Shown: positions 10,364 to 19,285 of the stretch, piece after piece | How positions within the stretch are numbered: the first letter of the stretch is position 1 | How the letters are laid out: each line of letters opens with the position of its first letter | Origin: Acanthopleura granulata | Lineage: Eukaryota > Mollusca > Polyplacophora > Chitonida > Chitonidae | NCBI GenBank assembly: GCA_016165875.1 | Contig: JABBOT010000005.1 | Location: 4,021,186 to 4,085,185 of the forward strand | Reading direction: 5' to 3' | Length of the DNA: 64,000 bases | Program-made: the position numbers and the translations under genes | Notes under the pieces: generated by a model | What the model was told of the DNA's origin: nothing | The model's database searches: none | Seen by the model: the letters and a program-made list of their open reading frames with translations, nothing else

Positions 10364-11099
10364 CTGGCGAGAGGTGACTAATAATACCCATCGCCTGCTG
10401 TAGTATATGTGGAAAAGAACCCGAAGATATAGTACATATATTTTTGAAATGTAAAGCTTTGAGCCATTTTCACATGTACTTAAATGGTTTGTTGGAAACG
10501 CATTTCAAAAAGCTCCACATTTGTATCCAACTTACCATTCATTTGAATGCTTACTGCTTTTCGGGTTCCTGGGGAAGTCAAGACTTGTCAATGAAAATGT
10601 TGTCAACATAATATGTTCTACGGCTAGATATGTGATTGGAAAAGAAGGCATTTGAAGACTTTTCATGGAATTGATATTGATATCCAGAGAATATTTGTAT
10701 TCTGTGTTAAACAGATTTTGAACAGGATCATGATTACTATATATCTAAAAGGCAGAATTTCTCCAAAAGATTTCTGGGAAACAGTCATGTCATAAAATTA
10801 TCTGAAGCTGGAGAACTCATGTATGGTTTTTAAATGTAAAGACATCCGAATCTTGTTTCATACACATTTTTCCGTCAGCTGAGTGAAGGATAGATAAACA
10901 TACTACTGTGAAACGATGCAAGTTTGTAAAATTCAAAGTATAGCATTTGACTGTAAAAAGGGAATATGGGGTACACATCCCCACCATCCTGTGATATTAT
11001 CTTTTTACCTCTGGGGATAAGAACTGTGCTGTGCATATTGTCTCAATCTTATGTTGCACTTTTCAACAGTTCTGATCAATAAACACAATGAAAAAAAAA

Positions 11100-11150
11100 G
11101 GCATCCTGGGTTTCACCCAGGCGGTCCGGGTTCGATTCCCAGCGTGGAAA
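11100..11150 (+). pseudogene. 3' part of tRNA-Glu downstream of LINE B
   Basis: GGCATCCTGGGTTTCACCCAG followed by GCGGTCCGGG and a T arm ending CGTGGAAA is the tRNA-Glu 3' region with substitutions. It directly follows the poly(A) tail of LINE B, as at the LINE A and E 3' ends. Confidence 0.9.
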
Positions 11151-12140
11151 CTAATATTTTTTCTTCTCATTTGTTCCTGTTGGATATTGTTGACATGGAT
11201 TTGGAAGACATAGCAGCTTAAGGGGAGACATTTATATAAGCCACCATGCTCGACGGTAGTAAAACCTTGATATTGGTGATTATTAGATGATGTGAAGAAA
11301 ATATTTTTCCAATTGAAAGAAATAGAGTGTTGGAAAAATACATAGATAATTTTTTGTGCAGTTTGGTAAGAATTTTCTGATCGAGGATCTTACTTAATTA
11401 ACTAAAATCCCCTGGTACAAGTTTTAAGAAATATAGCAGCAGAAATGCTTGGCGTCCATTTAGTGTGTGTTTTTGTCTCTTTCTTTCTCATTTCTGCAGG
11501 CAAAGTATTAGACTCGAATGTTGATCACCAGCTGGAGGTTTTTCTTCCACTGAAGTATCATCTACTGCCTAGTGTTGAAGGAATTCTTCCTTCTATGTGA
11601 TTTACTTTTCAATGACACCAGGGTGAGTTATTGGCACTTAGGTGTATTACCATGTGTTCTAGTCGCTAGTGTATTTCTACGACATGGCAGTTAAAGGGAC
11701 GACATTTCGAAACCTCACTGCGCTCGACGGTAGTGAGACCCTCCTATTGGTCATTATTAGATACTTTGGAGAAAATATTTTTCCAATGAGTCAAAATTGT
11801 TTTGGAGTGTTGGGAAAATACATAGATAATTTTTTATCCAGTTTCGTAGAAATTTTCTGACGGAGGATCTGACTTAAATAACTAAAATCCCCTCGTAGAA
11901 ATTTTAAGAAGTATAGCAGCAGAGATGTGTGGCGTACTTTTGAACGATTTAGTGTATGTGAATGTATTTCTTTCCTTTCTCATTTCCACAGGCAAAGTAT
12001 TAGAATGGAATGGCGGTCACCAGCTGGAGTTTTTTTCTTCCGCTGAAATAACATCTACTACGTAATGTTGAAGGAATTCTTCCTTGTCTGTGATTTAGTT
12101 TTCAATGACACCATGGTAAGGTATCGGAAGTTCAACGTAT
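11151..12140 (+). repeat. Two diverged array monomers between LINE B and LINE C
   Basis: The first monomer runs from the tRNA 3' relic. The second starts at a relic tRNA head near 11640 (ATTACCATGTGTTCTAGTGGC, then AGTGTATTTCTACGACATGG). The spacing of the GGAATTCTTCC landmark (about 11577 to 12068) is about 491 bp, the length of a monomer without a full tRNA. Confidence 0.85.
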
Positions 12141-12173
12141 TCCCATGTGGTCTAGTGGTTAGAATTCCTGGCT
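12141..12173 (+). pseudogene. 5' half of tRNA-Glu, split by LINE C
   Basis: TCCCATGTGGTCTAGTGGTT then AGAATTCCTGGC matches the array tRNA up to the anticodon stem (one G to A change). LINE C begins immediately after. Its partner is the fragment starting at 21305. Confidence 0.9.
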
Positions 12174-12216
12174 TCGGGGTACTCGTGCTAGCCACTGAGG
12201 TGAGCGGAGGTGTTTT

Positions 12217-13437
12217 TTGAGCTGCGAGTTGTTGTTGCGTGCTTTGTTTCCCGAGGGACCTGGCTTTTACGCCATAGCCTCCTCAAGTATGAATCGGTAT
12301 TCCCGGAATGGAAGAGATAACAGGAGAATATCGGCAGGAAAGGTGATTGCACAGATTGGACGTGTTTGCGGATTAAATAATCTTCTTGCATGTGTGCCGA
12401 AAGGTACCGTTGGTTTCCAGATTACGGTTGGTAAGAGAAGTTGGTGATTTATTGAAAGATGTGACTACGGTCGATTGGCAGGAGTGTTCGTGCACAGAGG
12501 TTACAAGAAGGCCTGTGGTCGTGTCATTCACGCACGTGTCGAGTTATGTGCAGGACAGTGAAATTAGAGCCAAACTCTTGGAAATGAATGCCGAAACGGT
12601 GACGGAAATCAAACGGCACTTTTACGAAGGTACCAATATAGCCGATGGAACAAGGTATGTGCGTGTTGTTCTTCCACCAAATGTGAAATCGTTGCCGTAT
12701 GCCATGAAGTTTAGCGCGGGAAACAGCTACGAATATTTTCGTGTTGTACATGACAATCAAGTATAGGTCTGCTCCTTGTGCTTGTCCGACGACCATTTAT
12801 TTAAGGATTGCCCGGAATTTCGCTGCCATGTCTGTTTGCGCCAAGGCCACATGGCAATAGCGTGCGCCACTCCCCGGTGTGAGAATTGTGGTAAATCAGG
12901 TGAAAGGTGCTACTGCCAAGAGTGTTTTGATTGCAACTGTTCCCCCTGGATATGCAACCAAAGCATAAAATGCGGCACCTGTAACATGTTTAGTTGCCAG
13001 TGCTCAGAATATGAGAATGACCAGCGGGTGGCCAACCAAACGACAACAGTTCACGAAGACGAAGGTAGGCCTGAAAGCCTGTCTATTGTTTCGCAAGCGC
13101 CCGAGCTCAACAACCCAGATATTCTTGAGACTCAGCTCGCGCAACGACCGGTAATGGAAGAGCAGATCCAAAGCAGTGGGAGCTGGAGAGTAGAGACCTC
13201 GTGCCCATTTTCAGTGAGGGTGGTGGCGAGAACAATGACTTGGACGGCCAGATGCCAAAAGATGCGATGAGGGTTGATCAAGAGGAGGGGAGAGACAGCG
13301 ATTGTGAAGACATCGACTCCTCACAAGGATCGGGATTCTCTGAGGTGACTAGCAAACGTAAACATCGATACAAACCCCAGCCGAATCTAAACAAAGCGAG
13401 AATGATGGTCCCATACAAGAAGAAGAACAATATGTAA
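12217..13437 (+). pseudogene. LINE C ORF1 (CCHC RNA-binding protein), broken
   Basis: N-terminal sequence with MNRYSRNGRD is followed, in a shifted frame, by a folded region (12386-12766; EIRAKLLEMNAETVTEIKRH, then RYVRVVLPPNVKSLPYAMKF). A TAG at 12764 stands where copies D and E read a Lys codon. Two canonical knuckles follow, CSLCLSDDHLFKDC and CHVCLRQGHMAIAC, both C-x2-C-x4-H-x4-C, then a cysteine-rich third region (CENC...CYCQECFDCNC). After an acidic linker, the basic tail KPQPNLNKARMMVPYKKKNNM ends at 13437. The expected role is binding of LINE RNA. A 37-nt gap separates it from ORF2. Confidence 0.85.
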
Positions 13438-13474
13438 ACTGACACAAATAGTTTTCCTCTTTAGAATTACCATC

Positions 13475-15166
13475 ATGGCGGTATGTCTGTGCTTTTTCAC
13501 TCTTTTTCTCATGTTTACTTTTGCCACATTGAATTGTAATGGACTCAGGGATATAAATAAGTTAAACAAAGTTCTGACCTGTCATATTACTTCAAACCTT
13601 ATTGCGCTGCAGGAAGCACACTAGGACGATGCTTTCGTAGAAAACATTGAACACGTTATAGACGGCGATATACATTATAGTAATTCTCCAGACAAGTGTA
13701 AAGATGTAGCCTTTGTGATCAGAAAACATCATAAACATAACGATAAGGATGAGTATTTTTTTCAATGACTCTTGTCGTTGCATTAAGGTAACAATTTCAG
13801 GTTTAACAGGTCAATGTCATCAATGTTTATGCTCCGAATTCTGTTACGGAAAGAACTGACTTGTTTAAAAATCTAGTGCATGTAGTGAGCGATAGACCCC
13901 TCATCATGATGGACAATTTTAACACGTTTTTTGCACGAAAGGATCGCTCAACCCTTACTTTGTAGCCAGATAAGTCTAGGGCGGTATTATGCAATACTAT
14001 CCAGACTTACAATCTAGCAGATTTGTGGCGTTCTAGGCATCCTGATAAAACTGGTTTTACGTGGCGACGTCATGTGGACGGTGTATTGCGTCAGAGTTGA
14101 ATAGATCATTGTTTAATTCCTAGGCAATTGTTGACTAGTCGTCGGTACGTCGGTATAAAATTTTCTCCTTCTAGTGACCATTCCAAAGCCACTTCCATGT
14201 TTGCAAAGCTTGGATTTTCTAGTGTGGAAAGAGGCCTTGGCTTTTATGTTTTTAATAACACGTTGTTAAATGACGATGAGTTTTGCTCTGCCGTGAATCA
14301 GCTAATTGACAAACAGTTAACTTGTCCCTTGTATGTTCACGACATTTGTACATGGGGGGATAACCTTAAGTACAAAATCAAGGCCTTTTCACAGTCATAT
14401 GGCAAAAGACGTCAGAAGGAAAAATACGAAGAAATTAATAATATTTAGAGAAAATTGAAAATGAGTATAGATATGCCAGTGTTGTGTCTAATTATGATTT
14501 AAAGTATATTATGCAACTTGAGGGTGAACTCGAGGTTTTTAAAAAGGAGAAGTGTAAGGGTGCTATTTTACGATCTAAAGCCCTCTATGTACACGAGAGT
14601 GATAAAAACACAAAGTATTTCCTGAATTGGAAAAAAAACAAGATAAAACCATAAAAAGCTTGACGGCGTCAAATGACAATACTGTATCAGATTGCATTTT
14701 AGGCGAAGTGTACTCATATTATAGTAGCTTGTACAAGTATGACCCGATTGATGAAGAAGCCAAGAAAATTTGTGTTAGGTTCTATAGATGTAGCCTTAAA
14801 TGAAGAAGATAGGCTCCTGTGTGAGCAGCCTCTAACACTGAAAGAAATGAGAACATCTTTTGGTGGTATTGCCGCTAATAAAAGCCCGGACGAGCTTTCG
14901 GTGGAGTTTTATCGCCACTTTTGCGGACTTTTGGGTCCAGTTCTGTTTGATGTATATGAGGATATTTTCAACAGCTGACAAGAGTAATGAAAAGTGGAGT
15001 TATTTCACTTATTTATAAGCAGAGAAGAGACAGGTCTCTCCTTAAAACTGGCGCCCAATCAGCCTGCTTAACGTGGATTATAAGATAATTTCTAGATGTA
15101 TGGCCAACCGACTTAAGAAAATCATTGGAACTATCGTTAATGAATGTCAAACATGTTGTGTTCCCG
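13475..15166 (+). pseudogene. LINE C ORF2, first part (endonuclease to RT start)
   Basis: The start ATG at 13475 opens with a hydrophobic stretch, then FATLNCNGLRDINK (endonuclease Asn), ALQEAH (catalytic Glu kept, followed by a stop), NVYAPNSV, a changed MMDNFNT where copies D and E read MMGDFNT, and a DHSKA segment. The linker (14128-14450) reads GFYVFNNTLLNDDEFCSAVN. The RT begins near 14880 (NKSPDELSVEFYRHF) and continues through RPISLLNVDYKIISRCMANRLKK to CCVPG at 15166. The gypsy LTR cuts in there. Several stops and frameshifts occur. Confidence 0.85.
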
Positions 15167-15171
15167 GTAGG

Positions 15172-15365
15172 TGTAATAATTAAAGAATGTCCATTATCCG
15201 TGTTAAGGATGTTTATCTGGAGCAATCTGAGGAACACTTTGCACTACATAAAATTGGCGGGACTGCACTCTCTGTAGTGGCGCTCTGGCGCGTATACATA
15301 TAGGGTTGATATGAAAACATGCATCGCGTCAAACATACGTAAGGTTATGGAAGTCTATCATTACA
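15172..15365 (-). repeat. Gypsy LTR, 3' LTR in element orientation
   Basis: This LTR is 194 bp. Compared with the partner at 19130-19285 it has 38 extra bases (around CTGGAGCAATCTGAGG) and four substitutions by eye. The ends are TG...CA. The minus-strand reading contains a TATA-like CTATATGTATACG. Confidence 0.95.
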
Positions 15366-15380
15366 TCTCTTTTTTTTTTA
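15366..15380 (-). promoter_or_regulatory. Polypurine tract of the gypsy element
   Basis: On the minus strand a run of A followed by GAGA (plus strand TCTCTTTTTTTTTAAG) lies directly inside the 3' LTR, where plus-strand DNA synthesis is primed in LTR retrotransposons. Confidence 0.8.
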
Positions 15381-15941
15381 AGTTTTAATTTTAGCTGTAA
15401 CTGTAAAAAGCTGTAAACTGTAAAATTACTACTGAAAAGAGATTGAAATGGCTTAACGTAGAATGTTCATACCGACAATAGATAACTGTCTTAAGAACAC
15501 TAAAATCATCAACACAATCTAACTCAACAGTTCATAGTGTTTTCCACTAAAAATGAAACAAACGATAAAGTTAACTTTCATATAGTACACTTTCAAACTT
15601 CTTCACGCAAATTACAGTCCATTACAGTAGTTTAGGAATCCCTGAATTTACATAGTTTCTATGAGCCCCACTGGTCGCTTAATGTCTCTCCTTGGTCTAG
15701 CTGGACAGGTTTTAGGAATGTCAGTGGTACTGGTCAGTTTGGGTCCGGTAGTCAACTGCTTCTGGCTGGAGGAATAACATGTAGGTTCAAGTGATGAATC
15801 AGTCTGCTGTCTGCTGTCTGTCACCAGAGGTCTCTGATATTGTAGCTGTTCAAGTAATTGGTCCTCCGCTGGCTGTCAGTAGAGATCAGGGCTGGTTGTC
15901 TGATTAACATACAGCAAATCACGGCGATTCCTTCTAAACAC
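15381..15941 (-). other. Gypsy 3' untranslated region between integrase and LTR
   Basis: About 560 bp with no open frame of note on either strand. The right-hand part up to the integrase stop may include eroded integrase C-terminal coding sequence (15700-15941 is rich in codon-like blocks). No envelope-like frame is visible. Confidence 0.6.
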
Positions 15942-16997
15942 TCACCTATCTGTTGTTTGCACGAGATAGGAACGAGGGGCTACCTGGCAAATAACTGTTC
16001 CTTTCTGTACCCAGGATTTCTGGTCTCTTATACGCACCTTTGATCCAGGGCTCAACGGTAGTAGAGGTCGGCTTCCTCTGTCATGATACTGCTTCTGTTT
16101 CCTCTTCTGTTCCAACTTTCTTTGCACTGTCAATCCAGAGTTTTTAACTCTAAGCAAATCTTCCGTTATGGGCAGATTTGAGCGAATACGTCGATTCATT
16201 AACACCTGTGCTGGAGAGCTTCCACTCTCAAGAGGTGAACTACGGTACACTAACAGTCCAAGATATGGATCATTACCACTGTCACAAGATTTTTTTAGAA
16301 TCCTCTTCAAAATTTGCACAGTTTTTTCTGCTAGTCCATTAGATTTGGGGTACAATGGGCTAGATGTTGTATGGGTAAATCCCCACTCTGTAGAGAACTG
16401 TATGAATTCACTACTGTTGTAACATGGTCCATTGTCACTAACAACTTCATCTGGTATGCCGTGTCTAGCAAATACGGATTTTAATGCTTGGATCACTGGT
16501 TTACTTCCCGATCCACTAAGCTGACTGATCTCAGGGAATGTGGAGTAACAATCAACCACAACTATGTAGGTTTTGTTATTAACATAACACAAATCAGTGG
16601 CAACCTTTTGCCAAGGCCGTAAAGCTACTGAATGTGGCAACAGCGGTTCACTCTGCTGCTTTGCTCTGTACGTAATACATAGTTCACAGTTTTTCACTAC
16701 ACTGTCAATGTCTTGATTCATACGAGGCCAGAATAACACTTCACGGGCTCTACGTTTACACTTTTCTTGACCAAGATGACCTTTGTGAATTTTTGTGAGC
16801 ATAAGGTCACGCAGTTTTGGGGGAATCACAATTCTAGAGCCTTTAAACACCAATCCATCAGTGGTGCTCAGTTCATCTTTGTATTTCCAAAATTCAGAGA
16901 TTTCAGCTGGGCAAGCCTTTTTGTCAATAGGCCATCCATCAAGGATCACGTTGACAAGAGCTGACAGGATCATTAGCTGTTTGCGTTCTGATGTCAT
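15942..16997 (-). CDS. Gypsy integrase (351-aa open frame)
   Basis: This is the best-preserved gypsy frame. An N-terminal zinc-binding region is partly visible (HKGHLGQEKC, then CELCITYR: an HHCC arrangement). The catalytic core has Asp in VATDLCY, Asp in SDNGPCYNSSEF and Glu in NGLAEKTVQ, so the D,D,E triad is retained. A basic C-terminal region (KLEQKRKQKQYHDRG, then PGSKVRIRD) follows. The family inserts cDNA into the genome from the nucleus. It would normally be released from a pol polyprotein, but here it is separated from RNase H by a stop near 17000. Whether anything is expressed is doubtful. Confidence 0.85.
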   Translation of the reverse strand: MTSERKQLMILSALVNVILDGWPIDKKACPAEISEFWKYKDELSTTDGLVFKGSRIVIPPKLRDLMLTKIHKGHLGQEKCKRRAREVLFWPRMNQDIDSVVKNCELCITYRAKQQSEPLLPHSVALRPWQKVATDLCYVNNKTYIVVVDCYSTFPEISQLSGSGSKPVIQALKSVFARHGIPDEVVSDNGPCYNSSEFIQFSTEWGFTHTTSSPLYPKSNGLAEKTVQILKRILKKSCDSGNDPYLGLLVYRSSPLESGSSPAQVLMNRRIRSNLPITEDLLRVKNSGLTVQRKLEQKRKQKQYHDRGSRPLLPLSPGSKVRIRDQKSWVQKGTVICQVAPRSYLVQTTDR

Positions 16998-17025
16998 CTA
17001 AGCGTTCATCAGACACCCGTAGATT

Positions 17026-17493
17026 TCACAGTATGCCATCAACATATTCTTGTACATCGGTCTCTGTACTGCTAACTGGCACTTCCTGTTTCCTGTATGC
17101 TCTAGATAAAGCATCTGCTGTGAACATCAGCTTCCCAGGGGTATAACATACAGATAAGTCATACTTCTGCAATCGCAGTCGAAATCGTTGTAGCCTTGGA
17201 GGCCAATCATTCAGTCCCTTTTTGAATATGGCCTCCACAGGTTTGTGATCTGTTTCAATTTCCACAGTCTGGCCATAAATGTACTGATGGAAATGTTCAC
17301 ATGCATAGGTAATGGCAAGAGTTTCTTTCTCAATTTGTGCATACCTACACTCTGCTTGTGTCATAGCTCTGGATGCATAAGCAACTGGCAACCACAAGTC
17401 GTCATGTCTTTGTAAGAGTACAGCACCAATTCCGTTCTTACTTGCATCAGTTGATACTTTGATTGGTTTCGTTTGGTGATAAAATTGTAACAC
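17026..17493 (-). pseudogene. Gypsy RNase H domain and connection
   Basis: The open stretch reads STDASKNGIGAVLLQ (first RNase H Asp), ASRAMTQAECRYAQIEKE (catalytic Glu in EKE), ETDHKPVEAIF (Asp), then RLQRFRLRLQKYD and ADALSRA. These are the usual gypsy RNase H landmarks, ending just before integrase. It is in a different frame from the RT remnant, so the pol polyprotein is broken. Confidence 0.9.
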
Positions 17494-18008
17494 AGGCCCT
17501 TAAGATCCTTCCAGGCCATCTCCTGTTCATCTGTCCAATCCCATTGTATGGTTTTGTCCAGGAGCTGATGCGCTGGAGATGCCAAATGTATCGTCCAAAT
17601 GGTGTATTAAATGTCCATAGTCTTGAACTTTCCTCATCAAGAGGTATCTGCCAGAATCCACTGGAGGCATCCAGTTTTGTGAAGTAACGAGCATCAGCAA
17701 ACTTGGACATTACCTCACCTCTTGTGAGTAAGTTTTAGTGCTCTCTTAAGATGACTTTATTCAAATTTCTAGGGTCCAAGCATATGCGTAGCTTTCCATT
17801 AGGTTTATTAACTACGACCATTGAACTCACACTCTGTAGGTTCACTTACTTTTGTGATTACACCCATTTGTTCCATGCGTTCAAGTTCCCCTTTTACCTT
17901 GCCATGGAGTGCGAATGGGATTTTACGACATGGTTCTACCACAGGGGTACAGCCTTCTCTCAGCTTTATGTTGACTTTGGTTTTCAAGCATCCAAGTCCC
18001 TGAAACAA
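17447..18008 (-). pseudogene. Gypsy reverse transcriptase, lacking the catalytic block
   Basis: Three pieces in shifting frames are readable: the N-terminal part (REGCTPVVEPCRKIPFALHG, then MEQMGVITKV), a fingers segment near 17740-17820 (PNGKLRICLDP), and YFTKLDASSGFWQIPLDEES followed by FNTPFGRYIW. LDASSGFWQI carries the first catalytic Asp. The sequence then jumps to the connection region (HQLLDKTIQWDWTDEQ), deleting roughly 100 residues including the Y-x-D-D motif. The RT cannot be functional. Confidence 0.9.
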
Positions 18009-19087
18009 TTCTGGAAATTCTGAAAACTCTTAGTTTCGTGTTTGTCAGTGACAGCTAATACTCGTTTAACTCGTTTAATCAGTCCCATACTGTCACTCAT
18101 TTTCCTGCCTAATATTGGCCGAACATTTGCTGGGCTGATAATAAACAAAGACCTTCTTAACTGCCCCTTGTGTTCAACAGTTAGTACACATTGTCCAATA
18201 ACAGGTATCTCACTAACAGCATATGCCGTTAGTTTAACAGTTGTAGGTTTCAGTTTTGGTTTAACATGTAGCTTGTTAAATTCAGATTTGGACAAAATAT
18301 TCACATCTGAACCAGTGTCCAACTTCAGATGAATGACAGTCTTGTTTACCAATAATGGTACAATCCATGGCTCCCTACACGACTGAGAGTCTATGTTATC
18401 AACAAAAAGCTCTGACTGAGTGGACTCTGAGTATGATGTACTATCCTCTTCTTTATGGCTGTCTTCTGCAACATGAACATTTTTGGTTTTACACATTTTC
18501 TGAAAATGTCCAATTTTCGAGCACCGATTACATGTTTGTCCATATGCTGGGCACTTTCCACGTACAGCGTGGCGATATCCACATCGGCTGCATTCTGGGC
18601 CATTATGTTTTTTCTTCCTATGATCTGTCTGTTTATCTGTTTTATTTCCACTGTTACTTGTACTGCTTTTGTGTGTCTGTCCTGTCTGTTTACCCTTGTT
18701 TTTGCTGACTGCATGGGTTACTGCTGCTGACTGATGGTCACTAGTCATAACCCTCAGGTGATTAGCGGCCGTTTCAGATGCTCTGCCTAGCAATATTGCC
18801 TTCTCGAGAGATAACTCGGGCTCACGTAACAGTCTTATTCTCGTCTGTTCAGAGTTAATTCCCTCTATAATTCGATCCTTCAGGATTCTGTCTGTTAACT
18901 CTCTGTACTCACAATTCTTAATGAGTAGCCTTATGTCTGTCAAGACGCTATCAAATGGCTCACCTGGTCGTTGAACACGGTGGCTCAGTTTGTGTCTCTC
19001 AAATGTGGCGTTCTTCTTCGGCGCATTCTCCGACACATTTCCGTCGAGATTCAAAGGTTTCGGTGTTGGCAAGCCGTCTTGACTCAT
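17984..19087 (-). CDS. Gypsy gag-protease (367 aa) with gag core deletion
   Basis: The start at 19087 (MSQDGLPTPKPLNLDGN) lies 43 bp inside the 5' LTR. The frame runs through a capsid-like C-terminal part (TFERHKLSHRVQRPGEPFD, then LKDRIIEGI), a basic linker, and two knuckles. The second knuckle is canonical (CNRCSKIGHFQKMC); the first is of the mag type (CSRCGYRHAVRGKC). An aspartic protease follows with LDTGSDVNIL. The expected capsid core between DGNVSEN and KKNATFERH is missing, an internal deletion of several tens of residues. This is an intact open frame but a defective gag. Confidence 0.85.
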   Translation of the reverse strand: MSQDGLPTPKPLNLDGNVSENAPKKNATFERHKLSHRVQRPGEPFDSVLTDIRLLIKNCEYRELTDRILKDRIIEGINSEQTRIRLLREPELSLEKAILLGRASETAANHLRVMTSDHQSAAVTHAVSKNKGKQTGQTHKSSTSNSGNKTDKQTDHRKKKHNGPECSRCGYRHAVRGKCPAYGQTCNRCSKIGHFQKMCKTKNVHVAEDSHKEEDSTSYSESTQSELFVDNIDSQSCREPWIVPLLVNKTVIHLKLDTGSDVNILSKSEFNKLHVKPKLKPTTVKLTAYAVSEIPVIGQCVLTVEHKGQLRRSLFIISPANVRPILGRKMSDSMGLIKRVKRVLAVTDKHETKSFQNFQNCFRDLDA

Positions 19088-19114
19088 TTTGTAGGATGGA
19101 AGAACTTCTGTGCT

Positions 19115-19129
19115 CCACTTCTGACACCA
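19115..19129 (-). promoter_or_regulatory. Gypsy primer-binding site for tRNA-Leu
   Basis: The plus-strand bases CCACTTCTGACACCA directly adjoin the LTR. They match the 3' end, including CCA, of animal tRNA-Leu(CAA) as I recall it, so the minus-strand element RNA would pair with that tRNA over 15 nt. The immediate LTR adjacency is standard. Confidence 0.85.
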
Positions 19130-19285
19130 TGTAATGATTAAAGAATGTCCATTATCCGTGTTAAGGATATTTATTGGCGGGACTGCACTCTCTGTAGTGG
19201 CGCTCTGGCGCGTATACATATAGGGTTGATATGAAAACATGCATCGCGTCAAACATACGTAAGATTATGGAAGCCTATCATTACA
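19130..19285 (-). repeat. Gypsy LTR, 5' LTR in element orientation
   Basis: This 156-bp LTR with TGTAAT...ATTACA ends lacks the 38 bp seen in the partner LTR. Four substitutions over the shared length (about 2.6 percent by eye count) indicate an old but not ancient insertion. It is flanked on the right by GTAGG. Confidence 0.95.

Larger units (their letters stand above)
8950..10880 (+). pseudogene. LINE B ORF2 relic (endonuclease, RT, C-terminal CCHC)
   Basis: The endonuclease start is readable as SLSCNGSCNVQKLK, with catalytic-region ILCLQETFW (about 9040) and NCYTPNNVADR. After the 69-bp repeats there is a jump to the RT palm: DQEKAFDTISQALLFEV, GSPISAMLLVLTAEPLG, and the active-site segment FQNADD (9999-10016). 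The 60-bp repeats follow, then a deletion to a C-terminal zinc motif CSICGKEPEDIVHIFLKC (C-x2-C-x8-H-x4-C, near 10400-10455). Most of the RT N-terminal region is missing. A first-residue Asn replaces the Phe/Tyr usual in (F/Y)ADD. Confidence 0.8.
7606..11099 (+). mobile_element. LINE B: diverged Tx1/L1-like LINE with a tRNA-Glu 3' junction
   Basis: The 3' end has AATAAA at 11078-11083, a poly(A) run, and then the tRNA-Glu 3' part from 11100. That is the same junction as in LINE A. The 5' end near 7606 abuts mid-monomer sequence rather than a tRNA 5' half, so the 5' flank was lost or rearranged. The ORFs differ strongly from the other copies (ORF1 with YYCGKQGHVAGAC; RT with NADD), defining a separate subfamily. 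Two internal in-frame tandem repeats and large deletions make it inactive. Confidence 0.8.
15172..19285 (-). mobile_element. Ty3/gypsy LTR retrotransposon (mag-like), nested in LINE C
   Basis: The element is bounded by LTRs starting TGTAAT and ending ATTACA and flanked by the 5-bp duplication GTAGG (15167-15171 and 19286-19290). Removing it restores the LINE C reading through VPG to DIADTIC. On the minus strand the order is LTR, tRNA-Leu primer site, gag with CCHC knuckles, protease, RT, RNase H, integrase, polypurine tract, LTR. Gag and RT have internal deletions, so it is non-autonomous. No envelope gene is present. It is 4.1 kb, short for an autonomous member of the family. Confidence 0.95.

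Noticed and set aside
18355..18708. Plus-strand frame of 117 codons opposite gypsy gag
   Set aside because: It is the antisense of the gag-protease frame, with hydrophobic, Cys-rich nonsense composition. The minus-strand reading carries the recognised motifs.
15172..19285. Endogenous retrovirus rather than gypsy retrotransposon
   Set aside because: Integrase is the last frame before the 3' LTR with no envelope frame. LTRs are under 200 bp, and knuckle and protease motifs fit mag-type gypsy elements.
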